Notes: generated from the letters alone by a model not told the origin. 64,000 nucleotides of DNA from Lacisediminimonas profundi (GCF_008831265.1 NZ_VTTH01000002.1:186001-250000); one strand, 5' to 3'; shown: positions 1 to 8,357, counted from the first letter of the stretch. Numbers and translations are program-made.

Positions 1-73
1 CCATGCTTTGCCGTCGCCGTCAATGCGAGCCGTAGCTTGACTGCCGGTGCGGGACTTGAGTGATGTATTTCTG

Positions 74-79
74 TATAAT
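74..79 (+). promoter_or_regulatory. putative -10 box of the guaB promoter
   Basis: A perfect TATAAT lies 27 bases before the guaB start. No good -35 hexamer sits at 16-18 bases (TTGACT at 37-42 is too far, TTGAGT at 56-61 too close), so the promoter call rests on the -10 box alone. Confidence 0.4.
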
Positions 80-105
80 TCGGTTTTGCGCCTACAGGAA
101 ACGCC

Positions 106-1566
106 ATGCGTCTACTCCAGAAAGCACTCACGTTCGATGATGTGCTGCTCGTGCCGGCTTACTCGGCCATCCTTCCCAAGGATACTTCGCTCAATACCCG
201 CCTGACCCGCAATATCGCCTTGTCCATTCCGCTGGTTTCTGCCGCGATGGATACGGTTACCGAGGCGCGCCTTGCCATCGCCATGGCACAGGAAGGCGGT
301 ATCGGCATCATCCACAAGAACATGAATGCGCGCGAGCAGGCGCGGGAAGTCTCCAAGGTAAAACGTTTTGAAGCCGGCGTCGTGCGCGATCCGATCACGG
401 TCCCCGGCGACATGAAGATCCGGGATGTGATCGCCCTGACCCAGCAGCACGGCATCAGCGGTTTTCCGGTGGTCGAAGGCAAGAAAGTAATCGGCATCAT
501 CACCAACCGCGACCTGCGCTTCGAGGAGGAACTCGACGCTCCGGTGCGTGCCAAGATGACGCCGCGCGAGAAACTGGTGTACGTGAAGGAGGGCGCCGAC
601 CCTGCCGAAGCCAAACGCCTGATGAACAAGCACCGGCTGGAGCGTGTCATCGTCGTCAATGACGAGTTCGAACTGCGCGGCCTGATCACCGTCAAGGATA
701 TCCAGAAGTCGACCGAGCACCCGTCCGCATCCAAGGATGAACACGGCAAGCTGCGCGTCGGCGCTGCCGTCGGGGTCGGCCCCGAGAACGAGGAACGCAT
801 CGACCTGCTGGTAAAAGCCGGCGTCGACGTGATCGTTGTCGACACTGCCCACGGGCATTCGCGCGGCGTTCTCGAGCGCGTCAAATGGGTCAAGCAGAAT
901 TATCCGCATGTCGACATCATCGGCGGCAATGTCGCCACCGCAGCCGCCGCGCGGGCGCTGGTCGAGCATGGCGCCGACGGCGTCAAGGTTGGCATCGGCC
1001 CCGGATCGATCTGCACCACGCGTATCGTGGCAGGCGTTGGCGTGCCGCAGATCACCGCGATCTCCAACGTGTCGGAGGCGCTGGCCGGCACCGGCGTGCC
1101 CTGCATCGCCGACGGCGGCGTGCGTTTTTCGGGCGACGTGTCGAAGGCGCTCGCTGCCGGCGCATCCACCGTCATGATGGGCAGCATGTTTGCCGGTACC
1201 GAGGAAGCGCCCGGCGAAGTGATCCTGTTCCAGGGACGCAGCTACAAGTCGTATCGCGGCATGGGCAGCCTGGGCGCAATGGCCGATGGTTCGGCCGACC
1301 GCTACTTCCAGGACCCGTCCAACAACGCCGACAAGCTGGTGCCCGAGGGCATTGAAGGACGCGTGGCGTACAAGGGCAGCGTGCTGGCCATCATTTACCA
1401 GCTGGTAGGCGGCGTGCGTTCTTCCATGGGCTATTGCGGTTGTGCGAGCATCGACGAATTGCGCGAGAAAGCCGAATTCGTGGAAATCACCTCGGCCGGC
1501 ATGCGCGAGTCGCATGTGCATGATGTCCAGATTACCAAGGAAGCCCCCAACTACCGGGCGGAGTGA
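106..1566 (+). CDS. guaB: IMP dehydrogenase
   Basis: Oxidises IMP to XMP with NAD, the committed step of GMP synthesis, in the cytoplasm. The 486-residue length is standard for bacterial IMPDH. The N-terminus ([13 protein letters not shown]) is typical. A CBS-domain pair occupies roughly residues 95-200, and the catalytic loop [15 protein letters not shown] carries the active-site cysteine. The C-terminal flap region is complete. It is followed after 93 bp by guaA, with a terminator-like hairpin between the two. The ATG follows a weak AGGAAA ribosome site. Identification is secure; the long open frame on the opposite strand is a codon-bias shadow. Confidence 0.98.
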   Translation: MRLLQKALTFDDVLLVPAYSAILPKDTSLNTRLTRNIALSIPLVSAAMDTVTEARLAIAMAQEGGIGIIHKNMNAREQAREVSKVKRFEAGVVRDPITVPGDMKIRDVIALTQQHGISGFPVVEGKKVIGIITNRDLRFEEELDAPVRAKMTPREKLVYVKEGADPAEAKRLMNKHRLERVIVVNDEFELRGLITVKDIQKSTEHPSASKDEHGKLRVGAAVGVGPENEERIDLLVKAGVDVIVVDTAHGHSRGVLERVKWVKQNYPHVDIIGGNVATAAAARALVEHGADGVKVGIGPGSICTTRIVAGVGVPQITAISNVSEALAGTGVPCIADGGVRFSGDVSKALAAGASTVMMGSMFAGTEEAPGEVILFQGRSYKSYRGMGSLGAMADGSADRYFQDPSNNADKLVPEGIEGRVAYKGSVLAIIYQLVGGVRSSMGYCGCASIDELREKAEFVEITSAGMRESHVHDVQITKEAPNYRAE

Positions 1567-1611
1567 ACCACCTCCGGTGTTGAAGCAATACTGACATACT
1601 GACAGGTACAG

Positions 1612-1643
1612 GGGCGGCACGTTGTGTCGCCCTGCTTTTTTTG
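1612..1643 (+). terminator. intrinsic terminator/attenuator between guaB and guaA
   Basis: A 9-bp stem (1612-1620 with 1624-1632, one G-T pair, loop GTT) is followed by TGC and eight T. It ends only 16 bases before the guaA ATG, so it should reduce readthrough from guaB or act as an attenuator. Confidence 0.7.
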
Positions 1644-1659
1644 ATTAGCGGCCCATCCC

Positions 1660-3279
1660 ATGCACTCCAAGATACTGATCCTCGACTTCGGCTCCCAGGT
1701 CACCCAACTGATCGCGCGACGCGTGCGCGAAGCGGGCGTCTTCTCGGAAATTTTTCCGTATGACGTCAGCGATGATTTCGTTCGCAACTACGGCGCGGCT
1801 GGCGTGATCCTGTCGGGCGGGCCCAGTTCGGTCACCGAAGGCGACACGCCGCGCGTGCCGCAGGCCGTGTTCGAGCTCGGCGTGCCGGTGCTCGGCATCT
1901 GCTACGGCATGCAGGCGATGGCCGAGCAACTGGGCGGCAAGGTCGAGAATGGCAAGCTGCGCGAATTCGGCTACGCCGAGGTGCGCGCCCGCGGGCATAC
2001 CGCGCTGCTCAAGGACATCAACGACTTCGTGACGGACGAAGGGCACGGCATGCTGAAAGTCTGGATGAGCCATGGCGACAAGGTGATCGACATGCCGCCC
2101 GGCTTCAAGCTGATGGCGTCCACGCCGAGCTGCCCGATCGCCGGCATGGCCGACGAAGCGCGCCGGATGTATGCAGTCCAGTTCCATCCGGAAGTCACGC
2201 ACACGCAGCAGGGCAAGGCGATCCTGAACCGTTTCGTGCATGACATCTGCGGCTGCCGTTCCGACTGGAACATGCCGGATTACATCACCGAAGCGGTGGA
2301 CGCGATCCGCAAGCAGGTCGGCGCTGACGAAGTGATCCTCGGCCTGTCCGGCGGCGTCGACAGCAGCGTGGCTGCGGCGCTGATCCACCGCGCCATCGGC
2401 GACCAGCTGACCTGCGTATTCGTCGACCATGGCCTGCTGCGCCTGAACGAAGGCGAGATGGTGATGAACATGTTCGGCAAGAACCTTGGCGTGCGCGTGA
2501 TCCACGTCGACGCCACCGAACAATTCATGGGCCAGCTGGCTGGCGTCACCGATCCCGAGGCCAAGCGCAAGATCATCGGCCGTGAATTCGTGGAAGTATT
2601 CCAGGTCGAGGCTGGCAAGCGCGCGAACGCACGCTGGCTGGCGCAGGGCACGATCTACCCGGACGTGATCGAAAGCGCAGGGAAGGGCAAGAAGGGCACG
2701 CATACCATCAAGAGCCACCACAACGTTGGCGGCTTGCCGGATACGCTGAACCTGAAGCTGCTGGAGCCGCTGCGTGAACTGTTCAAGGACGAGGTGCGCG
2801 AGCTGGGCGTGGCGCTCGGGCTGCCGCACGACATGGTCTACCGGCATCCGTTCCCGGGCCCCGGCCTGGGCGTGCGCATACTTGGCGAAGTGAAGAAGGA
2901 ATTCGCCGACATGCTGCGCGAGGCGGACGCGATCTTCATCGAAGAACTGCGCAACACCCCGATACCGCTGCCGCAGGAACTGGCAGAGGGCGGGGTGGTC
3001 GGCCATTTCCACAAGAACTGGTACGACGCCACCAGCCAGGCCTTTGCCGTGTTCCTGCCGGTACGTTCGGTTGGCGTGATGGGTGACGGCCGTACCTACG
3101 AATACGTGGTCGCGCTGCGCGCGGTACAGACCCAGGACTTCATGACCGCACACTGGGCGCACCTGCCGCATGAACTGCTGGGCAAGGTGTCGAACCGCAT
3201 CATCAACGAAGTGCGCGGGATCAACCGGGTGGTGTACGACATTTCAGGGAAGCCGCCGGCCACGATTGAGTGGGAGTGA
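1660..3279 (+). CDS. guaA: GMP synthase (glutamine-hydrolysing)
   Basis: Converts XMP to GMP using glutamine and ATP. The N-terminal class I amidotransferase domain (about 1-200) shows the nucleophile motif GICYGMQAM and the FHPEVTHT histidine/glutamate. The ATP-pyrophosphatase domain starts near residue 205 with the P-loop [11 protein letters not shown], and the dimerisation domain ends in the canonical PPATIEWE. The length of 539 residues is normal. The last four codons (GAG TGG GAG TGA) serve as the attachment core of the island downstream and are left intact by it, as is usual for elements targeting guaA. Confidence 0.98.
   Translation: MHSKILILDFGSQVTQLIARRVREAGVFSEIFPYDVSDDFVRNYGAAGVILSGGPSSVTEGDTPRVPQAVFELGVPVLGICYGMQAMAEQLGGKVENGKLREFGYAEVRARGHTALLKDINDFVTDEGHGMLKVWMSHGDKVIDMPPGFKLMASTPSCPIAGMADEARRMYAVQFHPEVTHTQQGKAILNRFVHDICGCRSDWNMPDYITEAVDAIRKQVGADEVILGLSGGVDSSVAAALIHRAIGDQLTCVFVDHGLLRLNEGEMVMNMFGKNLGVRVIHVDATEQFMGQLAGVTDPEAKRKIIGREFVEVFQVEAGKRANARWLAQGTIYPDVIESAGKGKKGTHTIKSHHNVGGLPDTLNLKLLEPLRELFKDEVRELGVALGLPHDMVYRHPFPGPGLGVRILGEVKKEFADMLREADAIFIEELRNTPIPLPQELAEGGVVGHFHKNWYDATSQAFAVFLPVRSVGVMGDGRTYEYVVALRAVQTQDFMTAHWAHLPHELLGKVSNRIINEVRGINRVVYDISGKPPATIEWE
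3268..3279 (+). repeat. attL core: 12-bp direct repeat at the guaA stop codon
   Basis: GAGTGGGAGTGA, the last three sense codons plus stop of guaA, recurs exactly at 7415-7426. An integrase reading frame begins 310 bp downstream. The 3' end of guaA is a known integration target for P4-type integrases, so this pair is read as attL/attR. Confidence 0.72.
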
Positions 3280-3287
3280 TTTGATGT

Positions 3288-3378
3288 CTGGCAACTGCTG
3301 GCACTGATAGGTAGTAAACCACACCTAAGCCCGTGATTTAACGGGCTTTGTTGTTATTTCGTCTGGCACTGCCTGGCA
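3288..3378 (+). repeat. four CTGGCA boxes near attL (possible integrase arm sites)
   Basis: CTGGCA starts at 3288, 3298, 3363 and 3373, i.e. two pairs each with 10-bp (one helical turn) spacing. A further CTGGCA begins at 7427, directly after the attR core. Phased short direct repeats beside an attachment core are what arm-type integrase sites look like; the role is inferred. Confidence 0.4.
3327..3352 (+). terminator. terminator downstream of guaA
   Basis: An 8-bp perfect stem AAGCCCGT/ACGGGCTT (3327-3334 and 3341-3348) with a 6-base loop is followed by TGTTGTTATTT. It lies inside the left end of the island, so the guaA transcript now ends in island DNA. Confidence 0.65.
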
Positions 3379-3457
3379 ACGACTAGCACGGTTAAGCAAT
3401 GTTTTTTCATGGCATTCTTAATGGAATGATCTCGCAACGATGCCACGATCGGCGGTC

Positions 3458-3591
3458 GATACCATGCGATGGTGCTGGGTGCTGCCATGGTATCTGTTTT
3501 GTGTAAAGGTTTTAAATTCAAGGCCTTAACTGCAAATTTGACGTGCTTTTCGATCTTGGTATTTCTAGCCCTTTGCTGAACAGATACCATG
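3458..3591. promoter_or_regulatory. GATACCATG boxes upstream of the integrase
   Basis: GATACCATG occurs at 3458-3466, inverted as CATGGTATC at 3486-3494, and again at 3583-3591 overlapping the integrase start codon. A related inverted pair TACCATGA/TCATGGTA lies at 7327-7354 near the other end. They could be operators for the AlpA-like protein or excisionase-type sites. Confidence 0.4.
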
Positions 3592-4227
3592 CTGACCGAT
3601 ACCAAACTTCGCAACCTCAAGCCACAAGACAAGCTCTACAAGGTGAACAACCGGGATGGTCTGTATGTCGCTGTCACAAAAGCTGGCTCGATCTCGTTCC
3701 GCTACAACTATTCAATCAACGGCCGCCAGGAAACGCTTACGTTTGGGCGCTATGGCGTCGGCGGCATTACATTGGCTGCGGCGCGCGAGCAACTGGGCGA
3801 GGCAAAGAAGATGATCGCGGCCGGGAAATCGCCGGCGAAAGAGAAGGCGCGGGACAAGGCCCGCGTCAAGGACGCCGAGACATTCGACGCATGGGCGGAA
3901 AAGTGGCTCCGCGGCTATCAGATGGCCGCCTCCACGCGAGACATGCGCAAGGCCGTCTACGAGCGCGAATTGAAGCCCAAGTTTGGCAATCAGAAGCTGG
4001 CCGAGATCACGCACGAGGACCTGCGGGCGTTAACTGACGCCATTGTGGAACGCGGCGCGCCGGCAACTGCGGTTCACTCCCGTGAGGTGATCCTACAGGT
4101 CTATCGATGGGCCATTGAGCGTGGCCAGAAGGTCGAGAATCCTGCCGAATTGGTGCGGCCTACCACGATCGCCAAATTCGAGCCTCGGGACCGCGCATTG
4201 ACGCCTGGATTGGGCGGACATGATTGA
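3589..4227 (+). pseudogene. P4-type tyrosine integrase, C-terminally truncated
   Basis: The N-terminal DUF4102 arm-binding domain (about 1-85, with DGLYVAVTKAGSISFRY) and the SAM-like core-binding domain (about 100-195, with FDAWAEKWLRG and AELVRPTTIAKFEPRDRAL) are intact. Reading then stops at residue 212 after RDRALTP, where intact relatives continue for about 190 more residues. The catalytic R...HxxR...Y domain is absent and is not found downstream, where the antisense alpA-like gene starts within 12 bp, so a deletion is likely. The fragment may still bind DNA but cannot recombine it. Confidence 0.85.
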
Positions 4228-4238
4228 TGAATGGGCGC

Positions 4239-4451
4239 TTAGGCGACAAAGGCTTGCGGCGTGATGCTGGGGCGCACTGCGTGAGCGCCCGACAATTTGC
4301 GTGCTTCAATCCATTCTTCTATCTCGGCTAGATCCCATGCAACGTTTCTACTTGTGAGTGCGATGCGGCGAGGGAATTCACCTCGCTGCTCCAAGTTGAA
4401 AATGGTGCGATCAGAAAGCGGTATCATCGCAAGCTGAGCGAGGCGTATCAT
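4239..4451 (-). CDS. AlpA-like helix-turn-helix regulator
   Basis: A 70-residue protein of the AlpA/excisionase-like winged-helix family found on P4-type islands. The pattern of a leading helix, LSDRTIFNLEQRGEFPRR, a beta turn and VAWDLAEIEEWIEARK matches the family. AlpA relatives activate or repress integrase and excision genes. Here the gene faces away from the truncated integrase and sits 41 bp downstream of the Shedu gene on the same strand, so it may be cotranscribed with it. A CopG- or MerR-like regulator is the alternative, but the FPRR...W..AEIEEWI signature favours AlpA. Confidence 0.7.
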   Translation of the reverse strand: MIRLAQLAMIPLSDRTIFNLEQRGEFPRRIALTSRNVAWDLAEIEEWIEARKLSGAHAVRPSITPQAFVA

Positions 4452-4491
4452 CGGATGGAGGGATGGCTCCCGCGGACAATCAAGTAGGGAC

Positions 4492-5712
4492 TTAGCGCTT
4501 CATCATGACGATGATATTTTCAAGCCTGCGCAGCAGGTCGTCATAGGTCATTATGTCGAGCATGTTGGCGTATTTGCGCCGGATGATTTCAAAGTCAAAG
4601 CGCTGTTCGGCGTTGAAATCGTAATCGCGCCCGAGCAAAATCAGCGCCTTGGGATTCGTGATCTTCAGCTCCATCCCATCTGGAAGCTCGCTCTTGCGCT
4701 TCCTGTGGATCTCCTTCTCGCCAGCGGAGCCCCATTTGCTTAAGTGGAAGAGGTACTTTTCGGCCTGCATAATAGTGCCGGCTAATTCGTTCCTCGGTGT
4801 GTGGTTATTCCGGTATTTGTTGCGAGAAAGTAGTGCATTCGGAAAGGGCTTCTTGACCTCGATTATGTCGATGCTGCCGTTGGCATCGACTAACATTAGA
4901 TCGATGTAACGATCACTTACGCCGTCTGGATTTGAATAAAAATCTTTGACGTGGACGTTTTCGAGTACTGCGATGTACTTTGGGAAAATAAACATTAGCA
5001 AGCCAAGAATCTTTTTCTGCCAGTCTTTTTCGATGTAGCCCTCCACGGTGGCAAGCATGGTTTTCAGCTCGGCGTGGATGTATTCAAACTTTTGCAGCTC
5101 AAAGGTCGCAAGCAGACCTTTCCTGGAATTAGCGGTAAGTTTTTTCTTGCTTTCTAGATAGCGGTTCAGTCGCTCGTCGGCGTCCGACAGCGTGCCAAAA
5201 TAGTCCCTGAGTATTCGTGCAATACGGGACCTGGCGTAATGGGTCAGCTCGGTGGTTGTCGGGAAGTTTTTCAGCAGTTGCTCGAAATCGGCCAGCGGAA
5301 GTGCATTTGCTTCATTGCCGCCAACGATAATAGGTTCAGCGATCAGCTCGTCGATCCTGCGGAAAACAGAGATGTCTCGCTCGGCGATGAACGTTCTCGG
5401 CTCAAGCTTCATGACACTGTCAAGCCTCAGGTCGTGCTTGAGGCCAAGAGTTTCCCTACTGATCTCGTAGTATCCGGCCTCCAAAACACCCAGCACGAAG
5501 ATTCGGTCACTGTCATCATCAGGATCAGCATCAGAGTCAGCGTCTGTTTGTTCAATTTGCGAAACAAGATCAGCGCTGGTGAACGTGAACGTTCGGCGTA
5601 AGGTGACACTGTCGCCTGCTTCAAGTTTCTCGTCCAGCCAACGGGCGTCCCCGAAGCGATCAGGCTGATATTTCAACAGCAAGCGCCCGTTTTCCTTAGA
5701 TATCTTAATCAC
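4492..5712 (-). CDS. sduA: Shedu antiphage nuclease SduA (DUF4263)
   Basis: Single-gene Shedu systems restrict phage through a PD-(D/E)XK nuclease. The C-terminal DUF4263 domain shows RYIDLMLVD (acidic residue about 271), IDIIEVKKP (ExK, about 285-287) and an Asn/Glu-rich segment with IMQAEKYL (Gln about 316), the expected catalytic set. Residues 1-260 are a divergent N-terminal region, as in other Shedu proteins, with an acidic stretch TDADSDADPDDDSD. The GTG start at 5712 is preferred over an upstream TTG because GAGGGG lies at good spacing before it. Length is about 406 residues. Function is inferred from the family; specificity is unknown. Confidence 0.8.
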   Translation of the reverse strand: MIKISKENGRLLLKYQPDRFGDARWLDEKLEAGDSVTLRRTFTFTSADLVSQIEQTDADSDADPDDDSDRIFVLGVLEAGYYEISRETLGLKHDLRLDSVMKLEPRTFIAERDISVFRRIDELIAEPIIVGGNEANALPLADFEQLLKNFPTTTELTHYARSRIARILRDYFGTLSDADERLNRYLESKKKLTANSRKGLLATFELQKFEYIHAELKTMLATVEGYIEKDWQKKILGLLMFIFPKYIAVLENVHVKDFYSNPDGVSDRYIDLMLVDANGSIDIIEVKKPFPNALLSRNKYRNNHTPRNELAGTIMQAEKYLFHLSKWGSAGEKEIHRKRKSELPDGMELKITNPKALILLGRDYDFNAEQRFDFEIIRRKYANMLDIMTYDDLLRRLENIIVMMKR

Positions 5713-5823
5713 CGTCTGTCCCCTCAATTCCGGCCATTCTTTCAGGTTGGGCAGTATGTAGCAGCCAATACGACCGCGTTGTTATCACTGGTCAGCTTCC
5801 ACGTTAAATAGTGCGCCGGCACT

Positions 5824-5899
5824 GCTCCCGACATTCATTCCGGGAGCGCGTTGAATAGTTACTCGTTATGAAGGAGGAGAAGCGCCGATGAACGGCGCT
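5824..5899 (-). terminator. two hairpins between the AIPR and Shedu genes
   Basis: Stem 1 is GCTCCCG/CGGGAGC (5824-5830 and 5841-5847). Stem 2 is AGCGCCG/CGGCGCT (5881-5887 and 5893-5899) with a 5-base loop, directly after the AIPR stop when read on the minus strand. The pyrimidine tail TCTCCTCCTT is a weak U-tract. They probably end or attenuate AIPR transcription before the Shedu gene. Confidence 0.45.
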
Positions 5900-5917
5900 C
5901 CTTTCGCAACTAGATGA

Positions 5918-7156
5918 TTACTTTGTCTTGCTGCTTTTTTGCAGAGCCTTCAACTGATCCTGAAGTACGGTCAGTCGAACGGTCTTATGCAAGCCTACCC
6001 AATGCTGGCGATTTTTTCCAAGCATATCGGGGTTGCGGCCAATATCTTTGGTCGCACGATATGTCTCTGCAACCAGCTCAGGGCCAAGGTCCTTCCAAGC
6101 TTTAAGGACTCCCTTGAAACCACCACGCCAAATCGCGTCGCCAGTCTTCTCGTCAATGGCAACGTAGTTGCGGAATGCGCCCAAGATCGGGAATGCCGCG
6201 CCTTTGGTCAGCCGGTAGGCGGCGCCAGGAAGTGGTGCGAAGGGGAACTCGAAAACACCTTTCTTGACCGGAGCTCTCTCAACGATATTTAGCTTACCTG
6301 CAGAGCCGCCGGCTTCATTATGAATTTCCGGAAAATCGTGGCGGATGTGATCCCAGAGCTTGAGTGCGTCCGCAAGGAGATTTCTAAGACGGTAGTATTT
6401 GCTCTTTGATAGGTCGTCGCGGCTAGCTTCGTGATCTGCAGCGAAACGATCAAGGACCAGAGAAGACTTCTCGTACGCTGAAATCGGATGCTTCGGCTCA
6501 TCATTGTCGAAGTCGAAAATATTAATCAACTCCAGAACACCAATGAGGTCGCGAACATCGTACTCGGCCACATCGCTTTCCTTCCAAGATAACTGATCGC
6601 AGTAAGTCTCGGAGGATATGGTGTCTTTCAGCCAGTCAAATACACCATCAATGTTGTAGATTGATTTTGGCGCAACCTGTAGGCTTGTATTGAGACCGCG
6701 TGCAATGTCAGTAATCATCCGGCCGGAAATATTCGTACGAATGTACACCTCGACATGCTGCTCGGGTGGAATTGAGCCGGACGAGTTAGCATCTGCAATA
6801 ATTCTTGCCGTGTGCGCTCCATCCACAATCCCGCCTTCTTCATCATCTATGACGATTTCATACTCGCCACGGGTCTTGCTGATGAGGCGCACTTCTTCCG
6901 CGAGAATTGTAATTCCCTTGTTCATCAGATCAAAAGTGCCAAGTTCTGCTGATGACAAGCCCAGCAATGATTCCTTCACGTCGCGGTACACGCGGCGATT
7001 CAAGCCAACGGGGTCACGGGCATTTACGGCTGTGCTTATTCCGGAAGGAAAATTTTTTGCGGGAACAGTGAGCCAGTATTTGGCGACACCATCAATGACA
7101 GGGTGGGTGATTTTGCGCGCTTCATGCGCGACGATACGGTGGACGGATTGTCCCAT
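5918..7156 (-). CDS. AIPR-family (abortive infection phage resistance) protein
   Basis: A 412-residue protein with the AIPR signature order: LMNKGITIL (about 77-85), then IVDGAHTARI (about 110-119, the counterpart of the NGQQT-like motif), then EVYIRTNIS and DIARGLNTSLQVAPKSI. AIPR proteins occur in abortive-infection and restriction-associated loci, often next to other defence genes; their biochemistry is poorly defined. The C-terminal third (about 260-412) is not recognised and ends in a Lys/Ser-rich tail. The ATG at 7156 has AAAGGAAG five bases upstream, so it is chosen over the TTG at 7171. It lies upstream of Shedu on the same strand with a 205-bp gap. Confidence 0.68.
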   Translation of the reverse strand: MGQSVHRIVAHEARKITHPVIDGVAKYWLTVPAKNFPSGISTAVNARDPVGLNRRVYRDVKESLLGLSSAELGTFDLMNKGITILAEEVRLISKTRGEYEIVIDDEEGGIVDGAHTARIIADANSSGSIPPEQHVEVYIRTNISGRMITDIARGLNTSLQVAPKSIYNIDGVFDWLKDTISSETYCDQLSWKESDVAEYDVRDLIGVLELINIFDFDNDEPKHPISAYEKSSLVLDRFAADHEASRDDLSKSKYYRLRNLLADALKLWDHIRHDFPEIHNEAGGSAGKLNIVERAPVKKGVFEFPFAPLPGAAYRLTKGAAFPILGAFRNYVAIDEKTGDAIWRGGFKGVLKAWKDLGPELVAETYRATKDIGRNPDMLGKNRQHWVGLHKTVRLTVLQDQLKALQKSSKTK

Positions 7157-7326
7157 TTGACTTCCTTTCAATGCTCACGATGGAGCTTGGTTAAAATTGT
7201 CGTGCTGCACGATGGCGGACGACGGCTGTGGTCACGATGAACCACTGCTGGGAAGGCTACTCTTGGGAAAGTTTCCTGTCAACAGGATGACTGCTGGTAA
7301 AATTTTGTGGCGTTCCGCCCGAGCTG

Positions 7327-7354
7327 TACCATGAGAATGGTGTTTTTCATGGTA
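7327..7354. repeat. inverted repeat TACCATGA/TCATGGTA near the island right end
   Basis: TACCATGA (7327-7334) pairs with TCATGGTA (7347-7354). It resembles the GATACCATG boxes near the left end, which suggests that one protein binds both island ends. Confidence 0.4.
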
Positions 7355-7392
7355 TTGGCGCGCTGATGTGTAGTAACCTATTGAATTAGAAC

Positions 7393-7701
7393 ATGATTTT
7401 GGTGCAAAACATAAGAGTGGGAGTGACTGGCAAAGACCAGGAGACGGGGCTCGCTCAACGTGACATGGCTGGTCTATGCAATGTCAGCCTGCCATTCGTG
7501 AATCAGGTGGAGCAGGGGAAACCGACGGCCCAAATCGGCAAGGTGCTGCAGGTGTGCCGGCGACGCGGGATTGAAGTGGTATTTCACCTGCCTGAAAAGC
7601 CTGATGGCGTAGGGGACAAAACCCGGCTAGGGGAGCCCTGCGGAGATAAGCCCTCCCGATCTCAGCAATTAGTGCGGAGAAAAGCTGGTCACCACATGTA
7701 G
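7393..7701 (+). pseudogene. HipB-like XRE antitoxin fragment, chimeric across the island junction
   Basis: Residues from about 16 onward match a HipB/Y4mF-type helix-turn-helix (LAQRDMAGLCNVSLPFVN, then QGKPTAQIGKVLQVCRRRGIEV). The first 11 residues are encoded by island DNA and the attR core (NIRVGV is read from AAC ATA AGA GTG GGA GTG). The normal leader with IRxRRK is therefore replaced and the original start is lost. No hipA follows; the reading frame ends in a low-complexity tail. It may still fold as a DNA-binding protein but is best treated as a remnant of an older toxin-antitoxin locus cut by the integration. Confidence 0.6.
7415..7426 (+). repeat. attR core: second copy of the guaA 3'-end repeat
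   Basis: GAGTGGGAGTGA is identical to the guaA terminal codons at 3268-3279 and is followed by CTGGCA. It lies 4147 bp from the first copy and inside the HipB-like frame, marking the right end of the island. Confidence 0.7.
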
Positions 7702-7748
7702 CACGTGAGTGCTACCATGACGGTTAATCTCTCGCCGGAGTGCCTGCC

Positions 7749-8033
7749 ATGACGACCACGACCATTCGCCTCCCCGAGGACCTGAAGGCCCGGGTGACTG
7801 CTGCTGCGAAACGCTCCGGAACAACTGCTCATGGATTCATTCTCGAAGCCATCGCCGAAAAGACTCGACAGGCTGAACTCAGGGCGGATTTTGATACTGT
7901 TGCTGAAGATCGTTACGCCAACATCGTGTCCTCCGGGAAAGCCATTCCCTGGGCTGAGATGCGCAAGTATCTCGAAGCGCGTGTCGCTGGAAAACCTGCC
8001 AAGCGTCCCGTAGCCCGAAAACTGGCACGCTGA
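7749..8033 (+). CDS. ribbon-helix-helix antitoxin
   Basis: A 94-residue protein beginning MTTTTIRLPEDLKARV, the beta strand and first helix of a CopG/Arc-type ribbon-helix-helix DNA-binding domain, with RSGTTAHGFILEAIAEK as the second helix. The C-terminal half (FDTVAEDRYANIVSSG onward) should bind and neutralise the toxin encoded one base downstream. ATG 7749 is chosen over the in-frame GTG at 7740 because GGAG ends eight bases before it. Such proteins usually repress their own operon. It lies outside the guaA island. Confidence 0.82.
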   Translation: MTTTTIRLPEDLKARVTAAAKRSGTTAHGFILEAIAEKTRQAELRADFDTVAEDRYANIVSSGKAIPWAEMRKYLEARVAGKPAKRPVARKLAR

Positions 8034-8034
8034 G

Positions 8035-8343
8035 GTGGCCAGGATCGAACTGGCACCCGAAGTTGCCGAGGACTTTGATCGCATCCTTGATCACTTGGCG
8101 ACCTGTCAGGTTGAGAATCCCGATCACCGCATTGGCGAAATTATTACCGCTCTGGATGTCCTGGAGCACAACCCCCTCATCGGTCGTCCGGTGGCGAATG
8201 GCAAATCGGCGCTCGTCATTGGGCGACGTACCAGCGGCTATCTTGCGGTCTATCGGTATGTACCGGAAATGGACATTGTCTTTGTACTGGCGATCCGCAG
8301 CCAGCGTGAAGCGGGGTACGCCGAGAGAGCGGAGGTGGGCTAG
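8035..8343 (+). CDS. RelE/ParE-family toxin
   Basis: A 102-residue protein with the ParE/RelE arrangement: IELAPEVAEDFDRILDHL at the N-terminus, a central helix ending NPLIGRPV, and the strand pair SGYLAVYRYVPEMDIVFVLAIRSQREAGY. It would poison gyrase (ParE-like) or mRNA translation (RelE-like); the sequence alone does not decide which. The GTG start is one base after the antitoxin stop, typical of coupled translation in antitoxin-toxin order. The frame is complete, so the pair could be active. Confidence 0.8.
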   Translation: MARIELAPEVAEDFDRILDHLATCQVENPDHRIGEIITALDVLEHNPLIGRPVANGKSALVIGRRTSGYLAVYRYVPEMDIVFVLAIRSQREAGYAERAEVG

Positions 8344-8357
8344 GAAATGAACGTGGC

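Larger units (their letters stand above)
3268..7426. mobile_element. guaA-inserted defence island with a truncated integrase (about 4.15 kb)
   Basis: The element is bounded by identical 12-bp repeats at 3268-3279 and 7415-7426. Its contents in order are a P4-type integrase lacking its catalytic half (+), an AlpA-like regulator (-), a Shedu nuclease (-) and an AIPR-family protein (-). The coding sequence inside looks AT-richer and less codon-biased than flanking housekeeping genes, which fits acquisition by transfer. Repeated GATACCATG and CTGGCA boxes sit next to the left end and a TACCATGA inverted pair near the right end. With no catalytic domain in the integrase it should be fixed unless helped in trans. 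The boundaries are an inference from the repeats. Confidence 0.7.

Noticed and set aside
112-1620. 502-codon open frame antisense to guaB, and a similar 508-codon frame antisense to guaA (1645-3171)
   Set aside because: They mirror high-GC codon bias of the real genes, have no family resemblance and no ribosome sites.
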